34,596 nt of DNA from Poseidonibacter ostreae (GCF_009208075.1 NZ_WFKJ01000033.1:1-34596); one strand, 5' to 3'; shown: positions 24,334 to 33,313, counted from the first letter of the stretch. Made by a program: numbers and translations. Notes: generated from the sequence alone by a model not told the origin.

Positions 24334-24726
24334 ATGAGAAATTTATTAATACTACTAATGATATTCATTAGTGGACTAAATGCAGATAGTACTTTGAATA
24401 TATATGAAGCATTTCAAAAAGCAAAAGAAACAAATAGACCACTTTATTACATAGTAACAAGTGCATCTTGTGAGCATTGTTATAAACATCTTAAAAATAC
24501 TATTATTCCAAATAATGAATTAATTAGGAAAGACTTTGTATTAGCTATTAGTGATTTAAGTAAAGGGGATAAAGTACCAAATGACTTTCCTTTTGATGGT
24601 TATACACCAACTACGTATATTATTGCACCAACAGGTGAGTTAATGATTAGTCCATTAAGAGGGAATTTTGATGAAAATTTTTTATATCAAATTTTACAAA
24701 AAATATATAATGCATATGGAAATTAA
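24334..24726 (+). CDS. Exported thioredoxin-like protein with CEHC
   Basis: This is a 130-residue periplasmic protein with a signal peptide (cleavage near LNA, residue 17) and a compact thioredoxin fold. The active site is CEHC (46-49) in TSASCEHCYKHL, and the cis-Pro loop is YTPTTYIIAPTG. It resembles thioredoxin_7/DsbD-gamma-like proteins and the TrbB-type oxidoreductases found in F-type transfer regions. Its place directly after traU suggests that it acts on TraU and other Cys-rich components. AAAGGAAAAA precedes the ATG. The next gene begins one base after its stop. Confidence 0.82.
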   Translation: MRNLLILLMIFISGLNADSTLNIYEAFQKAKETNRPLYYIVTSASCEHCYKHLKNTIIPNNELIRKDFVLAISDLSKGDKVPNDFPFDGYTPTTYIIAPTGELMISPLRGNFDENFLYQILQKIYNAYGN

Positions 24727-25263
24727 ATGACAGCTAAAAGCCACTTAACTACAACACTAGTTGTAGGATTTATTCCTTTATTCATTTTTAAGAATGATTT
24801 GATTCATTTAGTTGATTATGTAGCTGTTTATCTAATTGGCTTAACAACAGGAACATTGTTCCCAGATATTGATGAAAGTAGATCTTCTATAGGAAGAAAA
24901 GTTCCATTAATTTCTGGCTTTATAAATAAAACTGTTGGACATAGAAATTTAACTCATAATATATTTTTATATATACCATTTATGATTTATGCATATTATA
25001 TGGGAACACAGACATATAAATTAGAATATATATTAATTTTAGGGTTTTGTTTTGGTGCAATTTTACATATATTAGAAGATTGTCTTACTAATAGTGGAGT
25101 GAGTAATGCAATGAAGCCTTTATTATCTAATTTTGTAATATTAGGAAAAAAATATAGATTTAAAACAAATGAAAGATTTGAAAACTATGTGTTTTATCCC
25201 ATAGTTTCATTAATATTAATAGTTGAAATAGACTTATTTGTTCATTTTATTCTATTTAATTGA
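24727..25263 (+). CDS. YdjM-like membrane-bound metal-dependent hydrolase
   Basis: A 178-residue inner-membrane protein with about four hydrophobic segments and the motifs of the YdjM/DUF457 family: KSHLTTT at the N-terminus, FPDIDESRSSIG at 45-56, GHRNLTHN at 71-78 and a later ILHILEDCLTNSG. The His and Asp residues are the presumed metal ligands. The E. coli relative YdjM is an SOS-regulated membrane protein; its biochemical substrate is not established to my knowledge. Here it sits inside a conjugation operon between a thioredoxin gene and the topoisomerase fusion, so it may act on lipid or envelope during transfer, but the role is open. Confidence 0.78.
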   Translation: MTAKSHLTTTLVVGFIPLFIFKNDLIHLVDYVAVYLIGLTTGTLFPDIDESRSSIGRKVPLISGFINKTVGHRNLTHNIFLYIPFMIYAYYMGTQTYKLEYILILGFCFGAILHILEDCLTNSGVSNAMKPLLSNFVILGKKYRFKTNERFENYVFYPIVSLILIVEIDLFVHFILFN

Positions 25264-25276
25264 AGGTAGGGAAGTT

Positions 25277-28234
25277 ATGAAGAATTTATTAATAGTAGAA
25301 TCGCCAAATAAAGCAAAAACAATTAGACAATGGTTAGGTAATGATTGGTATGTGATAGCATCTGGTGGACACATTAAGAATCTACCTAAAAATTCATATT
25401 CAATAGAAAAAGCAAAAGATAAGTTTTCTGCAACTTGGGAAGTAATGGATAATAAGAAAAAGCTTCTATCTGATATAAAAAGCAAAATAAAAGATGTTCA
25501 ATATATTTATATTGGAACTGATGATGATAGAGAAGGTGAAAGAATTGGTTTTGATATTGTTGAGCATTTTAAAATAAAAGACTACTACCGAGTAATTTTT
25601 CATGAAATTACTAAAGAAACAATATTTGATTCATTAAAGAATGGACTTTATATAGATAAGAATAGAACTAATGCACAATTTGCAAGAAGAGTTATTGATA
25701 GAATAATTGGTTATCCAATATCAAGTGCTATTAGAGATAAATTCAAGAAAGATAAAATTGCAGATGATGAATCAATTAAGAACTTAGGTATAGGTAGAGT
25801 AACTGCACCTGCATTAAATATTATTGTTCAAAATGAAAGAAGAATACAAAAATTTATTCCTAAGAAATATAAAAAAATATACATTACTTATATGCATGAA
25901 GGTTTACAATTTAATGTAAGTAATGGAATGAAGTTTTATGAGGAACAATATGAAGAACTTAGTTTATTACATACAATGGTTAATGATGGAGAGATTGAGC
26001 ATGTAGTTGAAAAGTATAAAGAAGATACTAGGGATGTTGCACCTTATGCGCCTTTAATTACAAGTAGAATATATAGAAACATGAATTATCTTTATCATCT
26101 TGACCCTTCACAAACAAAGAAAATTCTCCAGAAACTATTTGAGGGTATTGAAATTGTTAACAAAGAATCTGGTGTAAAAGAAATTATTGGATTAATTACT
26201 TATCCTAGAACTGATAGTTTTAACATATCTGAAAAAGCAATAGATGCAATAAGAAGCTGCTTATATGAAAAATATGGAAAAGAATATGTAACCCAAACAG
26301 CTAGAGTATTTAAAAATAAAAGTAAAACTGCACAAGAAGCACATGAAGCAATTAGACCTACATCATTTAGCAAAGAATTCTTTCCTAAAAATTTAAGAAA
26401 TACATTAACAAAAGAACAATTTAGTGATGAAGAGTTTCTAGTATATGAATTTATCTTTTATAGAACATTATCAACTCAAATGAAAAATTCAATATATGAT
26501 AATAGTAAGCTAATTATTAATATAGGTGGTAACAAGTTTCAATGTATTGGTAATAAACAATTATTTGATGGATGGGAAAAACTTCTAGGTGACAAAATAA
26601 AGAAAGCTGAAGATGAAGATGAACATGAAATTGTAGAAGTTCCTAAAAGTCTAAAAGTAGGGGATATATTAGGTACAAGAACAATTTCTTTAAGTGAACC
26701 TAAAAATGATAAGACACCACCCAGAATTGGATTAGGTAGATTTATTACAATATTAGATGAAAAGAACATTGCAAGACCTAGTACTATTGGAGATGTAACA
26801 GACTTACTTATAAAAAGAAAATTAATAAGTGTTTTAAATAACATGCTAATACCGACAGAACTTGGAATAAGTTTAGTTACCTTTTTAGAAGAGCATGGAG
26901 AATGGTTAATAGATATTGATCATACAGAAGAGTTTGAAAAACAGCTTGATGAAATAGAAGAGGGTGGAGAACCTAATAAATTAATATATGAATACGACAA
27001 GTTGAAAGATGAATTCTTAGATAAGCTTGGATTTAATTATAACGATAGTAATCAACCTCAAGAATGGTTAATTGATAAAGCTAATAATATTGCATTAAAA
27101 AAGAATGAAGTATTAGATGAAGCTATTAAAACAGATATCAAGAAACTAAAGAAATATATTCTAGAACATGAAAAGACAACTAAAATTGGTAAGTGTCCAG
27201 AATGTAAGAAAAATGATATTCATGAAAGAGAGAAAACATATTCATGTAAAAACATAGCTTGTGATTTTACTATTTGGAAAAATAGTATTATTAAGTTTTT
27301 TGAGAATTTTGAAAAGCATATGCCTGTAACTACTCATAAAGATTTATTAACTCATATATTAAAAAATAAAAAAATATGGTTTGATGATTTATATAGTAAA
27401 AAGAATAAAAAAACATTTTCAGCATTTGTAATTTTAGAAAAATCTACTAATGGTAAAAGTCATCAACTTGCATTATCTTTCTCAAGAACCAATATGAAAA
27501 GTATTGATGATAAATATTTATTTAATGCTGATAACTATGAAGACATAAAAGTAATAGATGTACATGATGAAAATACAATTATAAATGAAGAAGAATATCA
27601 TGAATCAAATATAAATGTTGTTGAAGAAAACACAGCTACAAGTGAAAATAAATATAAGGAATCTAATATTGAATTACTTAAAAAAGTTGATGATTTAAAA
27701 AAAGAAAGAAGACTACTAATATTAGAAAATCAAAAAGATAAATTAACTAGGGTTTATAATAGAGGAAAGTTTGAAGATGATTTAAACAAGATATGGGATG
27801 ATAGCTATACTGATTTAACAATAGGATTTATAGATTTTGATAAGTTCAAAATGATTAATGATAAATACGGACATCAAGCAGGTGATGAGGTATTAATAAA
27901 GATATCTAACCTAATACATGAAACAGTAAGAAACTTTGATATAGAGCTTTATAGATATGGTGGTGAAGAGTTTTGTCTAATTTCTAAAGAAAATAGAAGT
28001 TTATCAAATGAAATATTTGAATCTCTAAGAAAAGACATTAGAAAATATCCATTTATCTTCAATAATATTAAAGTAAATGTAACTATTTCAATTGGTGTAA
28101 CCTTTAGAAATGAAGAGGATTCTACTCAAACATTTATTAAGAGAGCTGATGCAATGGTTTATCAAGCAAAAGCAAAAGGAAGGGATAGAATTGCAATTGC
28201 AATTGATGAAGAAGTAGAGGAACTATTATGGTAA
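25277..28234 (+). CDS. DNA topoisomerase IA fused to a GGDEF diguanylate cyclase domain
   Basis: This is a 985-residue fusion. Residues 1-130 form a TOPRIM domain (LLIVESPNKAKTI and TDDDREGE at 81-88). The topoisomerase IA core follows, with GRVTAPAL at 173-180 and the catalytic Tyr 309 in GLITYPRTDS. A C4 zinc ribbon (CPEC near 640, then C and C) and a topoisomerase C-terminal segment come next. After a helical linker (about 765-820), residues 821-975 are a complete GGDEF domain: DKLTRVYNRGKF, FIDFDKFKMINDKYGHQAGD, YRYGGEEF (GGEEF at 895-899), TISIGV and RADAMVYQAKAKGRDR. All metal- and GTP-contact residues appear present. An RxxD (RNFD) lies near the I-site but is offset by one residue. I chose the ATG at 25277 for its GGTAGGGAAG ribosome site. 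It overlaps the next gene by 7 bases. Confidence 0.93.
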   Translation: MKNLLIVESPNKAKTIRQWLGNDWYVIASGGHIKNLPKNSYSIEKAKDKFSATWEVMDNKKKLLSDIKSKIKDVQYIYIGTDDDREGERIGFDIVEHFKIKDYYRVIFHEITKETIFDSLKNGLYIDKNRTNAQFARRVIDRIIGYPISSAIRDKFKKDKIADDESIKNLGIGRVTAPALNIIVQNERRIQKFIPKKYKKIYITYMHEGLQFNVSNGMKFYEEQYEELSLLHTMVNDGEIEHVVEKYKEDTRDVAPYAPLITSRIYRNMNYLYHLDPSQTKKILQKLFEGIEIVNKESGVKEIIGLITYPRTDSFNISEKAIDAIRSCLYEKYGKEYVTQTARVFKNKSKTAQEAHEAIRPTSFSKEFFPKNLRNTLTKEQFSDEEFLVYEFIFYRTLSTQMKNSIYDNSKLIINIGGNKFQCIGNKQLFDGWEKLLGDKIKKAEDEDEHEIVEVPKSLKVGDILGTRTISLSEPKNDKTPPRIGLGRFITILDEKNIARPSTIGDVTDLLIKRKLISVLNNMLIPTELGISLVTFLEEHGEWLIDIDHTEEFEKQLDEIEEGGEPNKLIYEYDKLKDEFLDKLGFNYNDSNQPQEWLIDKANNIALKKNEVLDEAIKTDIKKLKKYILEHEKTTKIGKCPECKKNDIHEREKTYSCKNIACDFTIWKNSIIKFFENFEKHMPVTTHKDLLTHILKNKKIWFDDLYSKKNKKTFSAFVILEKSTNGKSHQLALSFSRTNMKSIDDKYLFNADNYEDIKVIDVHDENTIINEEEYHESNINVVEENTATSENKYKESNIELLKKVDDLKKERRLLILENQKDKLTRVYNRGKFEDDLNKIWDDSYTDLTIGFIDFDKFKMINDKYGHQAGDEVLIKISNLIHETVRNFDIELYRYGGEEFCLISKENRSLSNEIFESLRKDIRKYPFIFNNIKVNVTISIGVTFRNEEDSTQTFIKRADAMVYQAKAKGRDRIAIAIDEEVEELLW

Positions 28235-29529
28235 ACGATGGATTACTACTAGCAACAGGATTGGTATATAAACAAGAAAAATTTACATTGAATCTAGATG
28301 CAAAAGAAGTCAACAATCCACACTTAATACTTATTGGGGAAAGTGGATCTGGAAAAACTACATTAATGTTGAAATTAATAATGGAAATGTATTTAAAAGG
28401 TAAAACTATATTTCTAATAGATTTTCATGGTGATATGAAAATTAATGGAGAAAACTATATTAAATATACTCCAAGAAATTCACCTTATGGAGTTAATCCT
28501 TTTGAGTTAGAAATAGATGAAGATTGTGGTGGGGTAAATATTCAAGCTGAAGTTATGACTGTAATGTTGAATCAGTACTTCATGGATAATAAATTAGGTA
28601 AAAAACAAATTAATATATTAAAACAGCTAATAATTGATACTTATAAGATTAATGGAATTGTTGATAAAGATATAAATACGTGGAGTAATAAAGTACCAAG
28701 AATGGATGATTTGGGAAATCTTGTTAATTATATAAAAAAGATTATAAATACAGGTATACCTTGTAATAAAAAACTACTTGAAGAATCTATTGAAAACATT
28801 AAAAGATATTTACCAAAAGAACTTGCAAAAGATGCAAAAGAAAGTATTGAAAAGATTGAAGAAACAATTGATGGAATAGAAACAAATGAAAACAAAAATA
28901 AGTTTGAAGCGATAGATATAAATTTTTATCTTAGTTCTTCAGTTAAAAGAGTATTTGAGGGATTATATGTTTATTTAGAAGATATCACAAAAATGACAAT
29001 CTTCAATGGAGAAAAACCAAAAATAATAAAAGGTATTAATAGATTAGATTTTTCTGCATTTACTCAAGTTAACAAACCTTTAATAGCAAAATTCTTAGCT
29101 GAATTTACTGCACAAAAACTATTTAGAGCATCAATGCTAAGAGGTCATTATTCTGATTTAAGTAATGTACCAGAGGGAAGTAAATTTGATAGAGTTTTAG
29201 TATTTGATGAAAGTAAGTTAGCATTACCACATGGAACAGAAAAATCTAACTCTTTCAATATTTTTAATAGACTAATTACTGAAAGCAGAAAGTTTGGACT
29301 TGCTTTGTTCCTAGCAAGTCAACGAGTAGAACACTATAGTGATGAAATACTTTCAAATGTATTTACTAAAATTATATTAAAGGTAAAAGCAAACAATTAT
29401 AAATCAATTGCAAAAGTTTTAGGTGTGAAAGAAGACTTTATTGCAGATACGTTTAATAGAACAAATGGAAGACCTGCAATTATAGAAACAAATGGTAATA
29501 AACATAGTTACCTAATAGAAAACTTTTAA
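28228..29529 (+). CDS. P-loop ATPase of the HerA/VirB4/TraD superfamily
   Basis: A 433-residue cytoplasmic ATPase with no membrane span. Walker A is GESGSGKTT at 37-45. A first strand-end motif is FLIDFHGDM. Walker B is RVLVFDESKLALP at about 322-334, and the sensor-like LFLASQR lies near 360. The helical insertion between 120 and 270 is Lys/Glu-rich. The fold and the FxxR-R style C-terminus (FTKIILKVKANN, then GRPAIIE) fit DUF87/HerA-like ATPases and VirD4/TraD coupling proteins lacking their membrane anchor. Its ATG lies inside the end of the topoisomerase-GGDEF gene, so the two are made together. A role in DNA delivery to the T4SS or in DNA handling with the topoisomerase is inferred. Confidence 0.78.
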   Translation: MVNDGLLLATGLVYKQEKFTLNLDAKEVNNPHLILIGESGSGKTTLMLKLIMEMYLKGKTIFLIDFHGDMKINGENYIKYTPRNSPYGVNPFELEIDEDCGGVNIQAEVMTVMLNQYFMDNKLGKKQINILKQLIIDTYKINGIVDKDINTWSNKVPRMDDLGNLVNYIKKIINTGIPCNKKLLEESIENIKRYLPKELAKDAKESIEKIEETIDGIETNENKNKFEAIDINFYLSSSVKRVFEGLYVYLEDITKMTIFNGEKPKIIKGINRLDFSAFTQVNKPLIAKFLAEFTAQKLFRASMLRGHYSDLSNVPEGSKFDRVLVFDESKLALPHGTEKSNSFNIFNRLITESRKFGLALFLASQRVEHYSDEILSNVFTKIILKVKANNYKSIAKVLGVKEDFIADTFNRTNGRPAIIETNGNKHSYLIENF

Positions 29530-29540
29530 AAGGTATTAAC

Positions 29541-29972
29541 ATGAAATATATATTTTTAATTCTAATATTTATCAACTTTTCTCAAGCTGCAAAAGTGAAT
29601 TATTTTGAGGAAGTAGGTAATCATTTTGGAATTGATCCTCTTTTATTATGGTCAATAGCAAAAGTAGAAAGTAATCATAATCCTAAAGCAATTAATTTTA
29701 ATAGTAATGGAACAAAAGATATTGGAATTATGCAAATCAATACAATTCATATTCCTACATTAAAAAGATTAGGTTTTCAAAAAGAAGATTTATGGAATCC
29801 GAGAATAAATATTTATATGGGTGGATGGGTATTAAAAAGATGTCTTAAAAAACATGGTCTTACTGTTAATGGAGTTACATGTTATAACGGAAGAATTAAT
29901 AATAATCCATATGGGTTAAAAGTAATAAAACAGTTAAAAAAAGTTTATTCTAAAAAGAAAAAAGATACATGA
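29541..29972 (+). CDS. Lytic transglycosylase (VirB1/TrbN-like, SLT fold)
   Basis: A 143-residue exported muramidase. The signal peptide ends near SQA (residue 16). The SLT domain covers nearly all the rest: FGIDPLLLWSIAKVESNHNP with catalytic Glu 43, then DIGIMQIN and a closing CYNGR motif. It cuts peptidoglycan locally so that the transfer channel can cross the wall, as VirB1 and P19 do. AAAGG precedes the ATG. It overlaps the traN gene by 4 bases. Confidence 0.9.
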   Translation: MKYIFLILIFINFSQAAKVNYFEEVGNHFGIDPLLLWSIAKVESNHNPKAINFNSNGTKDIGIMQINTIHIPTLKRLGFQKEDLWNPRINIYMGGWVLKRCLKKHGLTVNGVTCYNGRINNNPYGLKVIKQLKKVYSKKKKDT

Positions 29973-32770
29973 AAAGAATATTATTCATATTATTAATTAC
30001 GTACATGGAAATGTTAAGTATTGATTGTAATAGTATTAGTAGTGTTGAACAGTATAATAATCATTACTATGCTAAAACATACCAAAGAACTAGTTATGAA
30101 GTTGCTAGAATATCTGCTATTAATGAAAATGGATATCTTGCAATTCCTAATGATAGTGGAGAAAATGAGTTCATTAGAAAATTGGTAGGTGGTAATACAG
30201 AAGCTTGGATTGGAATTCTTGATCCAAATAATACAACAAATTATTGTTATGATAATAGTACATGTGCCTTTAATGATTCAAGATTTAAAGATGTATTAAA
30301 CAATGGTTTGACATTTAAAAAATGGGCTAATCTTGAACCAAACAATTATATTGAAGCTTCAGATATTGAAGATGGTAAAGCAGTAGTTGATCCATTAGGT
30401 GAAAATTGGGTTATTATCAATGGAAATAATGGAGAGTGGCATGATGTGGGGAATCACAAAAGTTCAAATCAAAATCCAAGAAAACATATTTCGGTTATTG
30501 AATTTGATACAAAGCCAAGTTGTTTTTTTGAAGATGATGGGGTAAGTGAAACTGATTTTGACGAAAGAGTATGCAACACAAAAGTTTTTGATGATAACAT
30601 AGCAAATGCAAGTGAAGGAATAGAAGCTAAATGTTTATTTGATATTAATGGAAAAGAATATTGTCCTCAAGATTTAGCTCCTGCTGATTGGTTCTGGAGC
30701 TATATAGATGGTGAATCTGTAGAAACTGTTAGTACCGTTACAGATTATGCACAAGGAGAGTATCAAGAACTTACTACAACAGTAAGAGATTTTGCAAATA
30801 GTGATTCTAGTACACAGAATACAGGAACAGTTGTTGATTATGATAATGGTGAGAGTGCAACTTATACAGGGGTTGTAACAGATTATACTTCAATGACAAG
30901 CCCATTATTAACAGCAGACCCAATTGTATTAGGTGCATATACTTATAATTGGTGGAATTGTGATTCATGTGGAATTATGCCAATTGGATATTTAAGAACG
31001 ACAATAAGAAAAGCAGGTGGTTCAGGAAATAGTTTATCAGGTGGTGGAGTTCTAAATGATTCTCCAAATACTATTCAAGTAGGTATAAATAGCTCTTATA
31101 TAAATGTATCCCCTGGACAGATAGCAATTGTACAATATAAAAAAGTAGGTAATAAAAGTACAGGAGTATATAGGTCAGCAGGTGGAAAACCTACAATTAG
31201 GCTAAAAGCAACTACAAGTTGTTTAAATTGGGGAATAGAACAAGGAACAAAAGATTATCCTACCCATAAATATTGTAAGGATAGTGGTTCAAATAATTAT
31301 ACCTCTTGCCCTAGTGGATATCAAAAAGGAACTAATGCAGTAGGTCAATTCTATTGTTATAAAGATGTTTATCCTTGTCCTAGTAGTTATACAATTGAGG
31401 GAAGTGTATGTAAAAAAGATATTAACTTTAACTACTATTCATATTCTTGTCCTGTTGGATATACAATTGATAATCAAGGATTCTCAACTTTTGAAAAAAC
31501 AGACCCAGATGGTAATGTAGTCAATTGGGTTACTCTTGATGATAATGTAAATGAACCAACACCACCAATAGGAAACTGTACTAAGGTTATAGATTATGAC
31601 TACTACACTTATGGATGTGAAGATGGTTACACAATAGTTGATGAAGGATTAGATACATGTTATAAGACAGATAATGATTTAGATGGAGTAAGTAATGATT
31701 TAGCAAATGATTGTAATAACCCAATTCCACCAGAATCGAATTGTTATAAGGATATAGATTACAATCACTATACTTATGGATGTCCTGCTGATTATGCAAT
31801 TGCAAATTTTGGGTTAGATACATGTGCTAAAACAGACCCAAATGTTACTATCAATAATGAAAATACATTAATTGATAGTTGTAATGAAAAGATTCCACCT
31901 GTAGGAAATTGTTCAAAAAACATTGATTACTCATCTTATGAATATATATGTACATCTGAACAAAATGTATTTAATGAAGATTATAATCCTGTTAATGAAG
32001 GATTAAAAGGATGTCTAAAAACTGATGATGATTTAATTAATACTAATGCAGAACTAGGAGATAATTGTAATGATGCCGAATCACCTGTAAATAATTGTAA
32101 AACAACGGATTACGCTTGTAATAGTGAGATAAGAGAACCTGTATGGTTAGATGACCAATGGAAATGTAGCCCTTATCCTTGTTATGGAAATGAGAATGTA
32201 GAAGATTTAAGTGGTAATGTCGGTACATTAGATAAACAAGATAATGGATGGACTGAAGATGGTAAATGTGATGGAGAAATTTATATCTTTAATGGTGAAT
32301 CCCAACAATGTCGAAGTAGTGATAAATTCTTTGGTTTAGCAGGTGGTGGTTGTTGTAATGATGATAAATTCGCATTAGGCTTATTAAGTTGTAGAGCTGA
32401 AGAAAAAGAATTACAAATAAAAAAAGAAAATGAGAAATGTCATTATATAGGTGAATACTGTTCTAAAAAAGTAAACTTAGGATTTAGTAAAATTTGTGTT
32501 AGAGAATCAAAATCATATTGTTGTTTTAACTCACAATTAGGTAAATTAATTGCAGTACAGGGAAGAGAACAATTAACGGATATTCTTTGGGGTTCACCAG
32601 AAAATCCAAACTGTAGAGGTTTTACAATTGAAGAATTTCAAAGATTGGATTTAGGGCAAATGGATCTAAGTGAGTTTAGTGATAATATAACATTACCAGA
32701 TGTAGAAAATCAACAAAATACTATTATTCAAAAAGTTAATTCACATATGAACTTAATTAAAAACCAATAA
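29969..32770 (+). CDS. traN: TraN-type adhesin with C-type-lectin-like N-terminal domain
   Basis: A 933-residue exported protein. The C-terminus has the unmistakable TraN signature: CHYIGEYCSKKVNLGFSKIC, SYCCFNSQLGKLIAVQGREQ and CRGFTIEEFQRLDLGQMDLS. TraN is the outer-membrane mating-pair stabilisation adhesin. The N-terminal part (about 30-180) resembles a C-type lectin fold, with AWIGILD (79-85), KKWANLEPNNY including an EPN triplet at 123-125, and GEWHD (156-160). Between these lie about four tandem Cys-repeat units of some 55-60 residues (31380-32100), each with a pattern like Y-x-C-P-x-x-Y-x-I...GLDTCxKTD...C...PPxxNC. It ends transfer operon 3, followed by a strong hairpin. Confidence 0.9.
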   Translation: MKRILFILLITYMEMLSIDCNSISSVEQYNNHYYAKTYQRTSYEVARISAINENGYLAIPNDSGENEFIRKLVGGNTEAWIGILDPNNTTNYCYDNSTCAFNDSRFKDVLNNGLTFKKWANLEPNNYIEASDIEDGKAVVDPLGENWVIINGNNGEWHDVGNHKSSNQNPRKHISVIEFDTKPSCFFEDDGVSETDFDERVCNTKVFDDNIANASEGIEAKCLFDINGKEYCPQDLAPADWFWSYIDGESVETVSTVTDYAQGEYQELTTTVRDFANSDSSTQNTGTVVDYDNGESATYTGVVTDYTSMTSPLLTADPIVLGAYTYNWWNCDSCGIMPIGYLRTTIRKAGGSGNSLSGGGVLNDSPNTIQVGINSSYINVSPGQIAIVQYKKVGNKSTGVYRSAGGKPTIRLKATTSCLNWGIEQGTKDYPTHKYCKDSGSNNYTSCPSGYQKGTNAVGQFYCYKDVYPCPSSYTIEGSVCKKDINFNYYSYSCPVGYTIDNQGFSTFEKTDPDGNVVNWVTLDDNVNEPTPPIGNCTKVIDYDYYTYGCEDGYTIVDEGLDTCYKTDNDLDGVSNDLANDCNNPIPPESNCYKDIDYNHYTYGCPADYAIANFGLDTCAKTDPNVTINNENTLIDSCNEKIPPVGNCSKNIDYSSYEYICTSEQNVFNEDYNPVNEGLKGCLKTDDDLINTNAELGDNCNDAESPVNNCKTTDYACNSEIREPVWLDDQWKCSPYPCYGNENVEDLSGNVGTLDKQDNGWTEDGKCDGEIYIFNGESQQCRSSDKFFGLAGGGCCNDDKFALGLLSCRAEEKELQIKKENEKCHYIGEYCSKKVNLGFSKICVRESKSYCCFNSQLGKLIAVQGREQLTDILWGSPENPNCRGFTIEEFQRLDLGQMDLSEFSDNITLPDVENQQNTIIQKVNSHMNLIKNQ
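31430..32110 (+). repeat. Tandem Cys-rich repeats within traN
   Basis: About four diverged units are visible at the protein level. Recurring phrases are IDYDYYTYGCEDGYTI / IDYNHYTYGCPADYAI / IDYSSYEYICTSE, each followed by GLDTCxKTD-like and PPxxNC-like phrases. The number and spacing of cysteines are kept while linker lengths vary, as expected for disulfide-stapled modules of an extracellular stalk. Confidence 0.7.
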
Positions 32771-32781
32771 TAACTTCTTAT

Positions 32782-32813
32782 AAATAGTGAATTTATTATT
32801 TAATTCACTATTT
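32782..32813 (+). terminator. Perfect 12-bp hairpin after traN
   Basis: AAATAGTGAATT and AATTCACTATTT pair exactly around an 8-base loop, starting 12 bases after the traN stop, with T-rich DNA following. This is the likely end of transfer operon 3. Confidence 0.75.
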
Positions 32814-32932
32814 ACTTCTCTAAAGAACTATTACCTATTATTAATCTAAATGTATAAATAGTTAATTAAAATTAATAAATTATAAATAAATATAGTATAT
32901 AATTAACTTAAAGTTAACATATTAGGATAATT

Positions 32933-33241
32933 ATGAGTAAAAATAATATAAAAATAAATAGTAATATTAAAAATGAATGTATAGAATTATTTAAAAAGAT
33001 GAACATTAATGTTAAGGAATTTGAAACTAGAGGTCATCATATTTTGTTTAATTATGAGAACTTATTTATTGTTTGTAAAAGTAATAAATTTGAATTATTT
33101 GATTTTATAGAATTTACAGATAAAAATGCAGCTAAAGAATTCTTTCTAAAACAGAGAACTACAAAGAACATACAACCTACAAAAATGATAAGAACAAGAG
33201 AAAATGAAATCTGCATTAGAACATTGTTTAAAAATATATAA
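32933..33241 (+). CDS. Hypothetical protein, 102 residues
   Basis: A small cytoplasmic protein, basic overall, with a hydrophobic beta-like middle (HHILFNYENLFIVCKSNKFE). It has no signal peptide or membrane span. AGGATAA lies about 4 bases before the ATG, and an AT-rich promoter-like stretch with TATAGTATATAAT lies upstream. It lies beyond the terminator of transfer operon 3 and lacks the shared promoter element, so it is probably not part of the transfer regulon. Family not recognised. Confidence 0.55.
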   Translation: MSKNNIKINSNIKNECIELFKKMNINVKEFETRGHHILFNYENLFIVCKSNKFELFDFIEFTDKNAAKEFFLKQRTTKNIQPTKMIRTRENEICIRTLFKNI

Positions 33242-33313
33242 AAAATTTACTTAAATACAATTATTATTATTTTATGCTAAAATCAAAAATAAAATCTATT
33301 AATAAGAATAACT

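Noticed and set aside
27923-27960. Canonical I-site RxxD for product inhibition in the GGDEF domain
   Set aside because: RNFD is present but one residue further from GGEEF than in standard enzymes, so a working inhibitory site cannot be claimed.
31430-32110. CRISPR-like regular repetition
   Set aside because: The repetition is at protein level inside traN, with diverged DNA; there are no identical direct repeats or spacers anywhere in the window.
31587-32228. Minus-strand frames rich in His/Tyr/Leu
   Set aside because: They are shadows of the repetitive traN Cys-repeat region.
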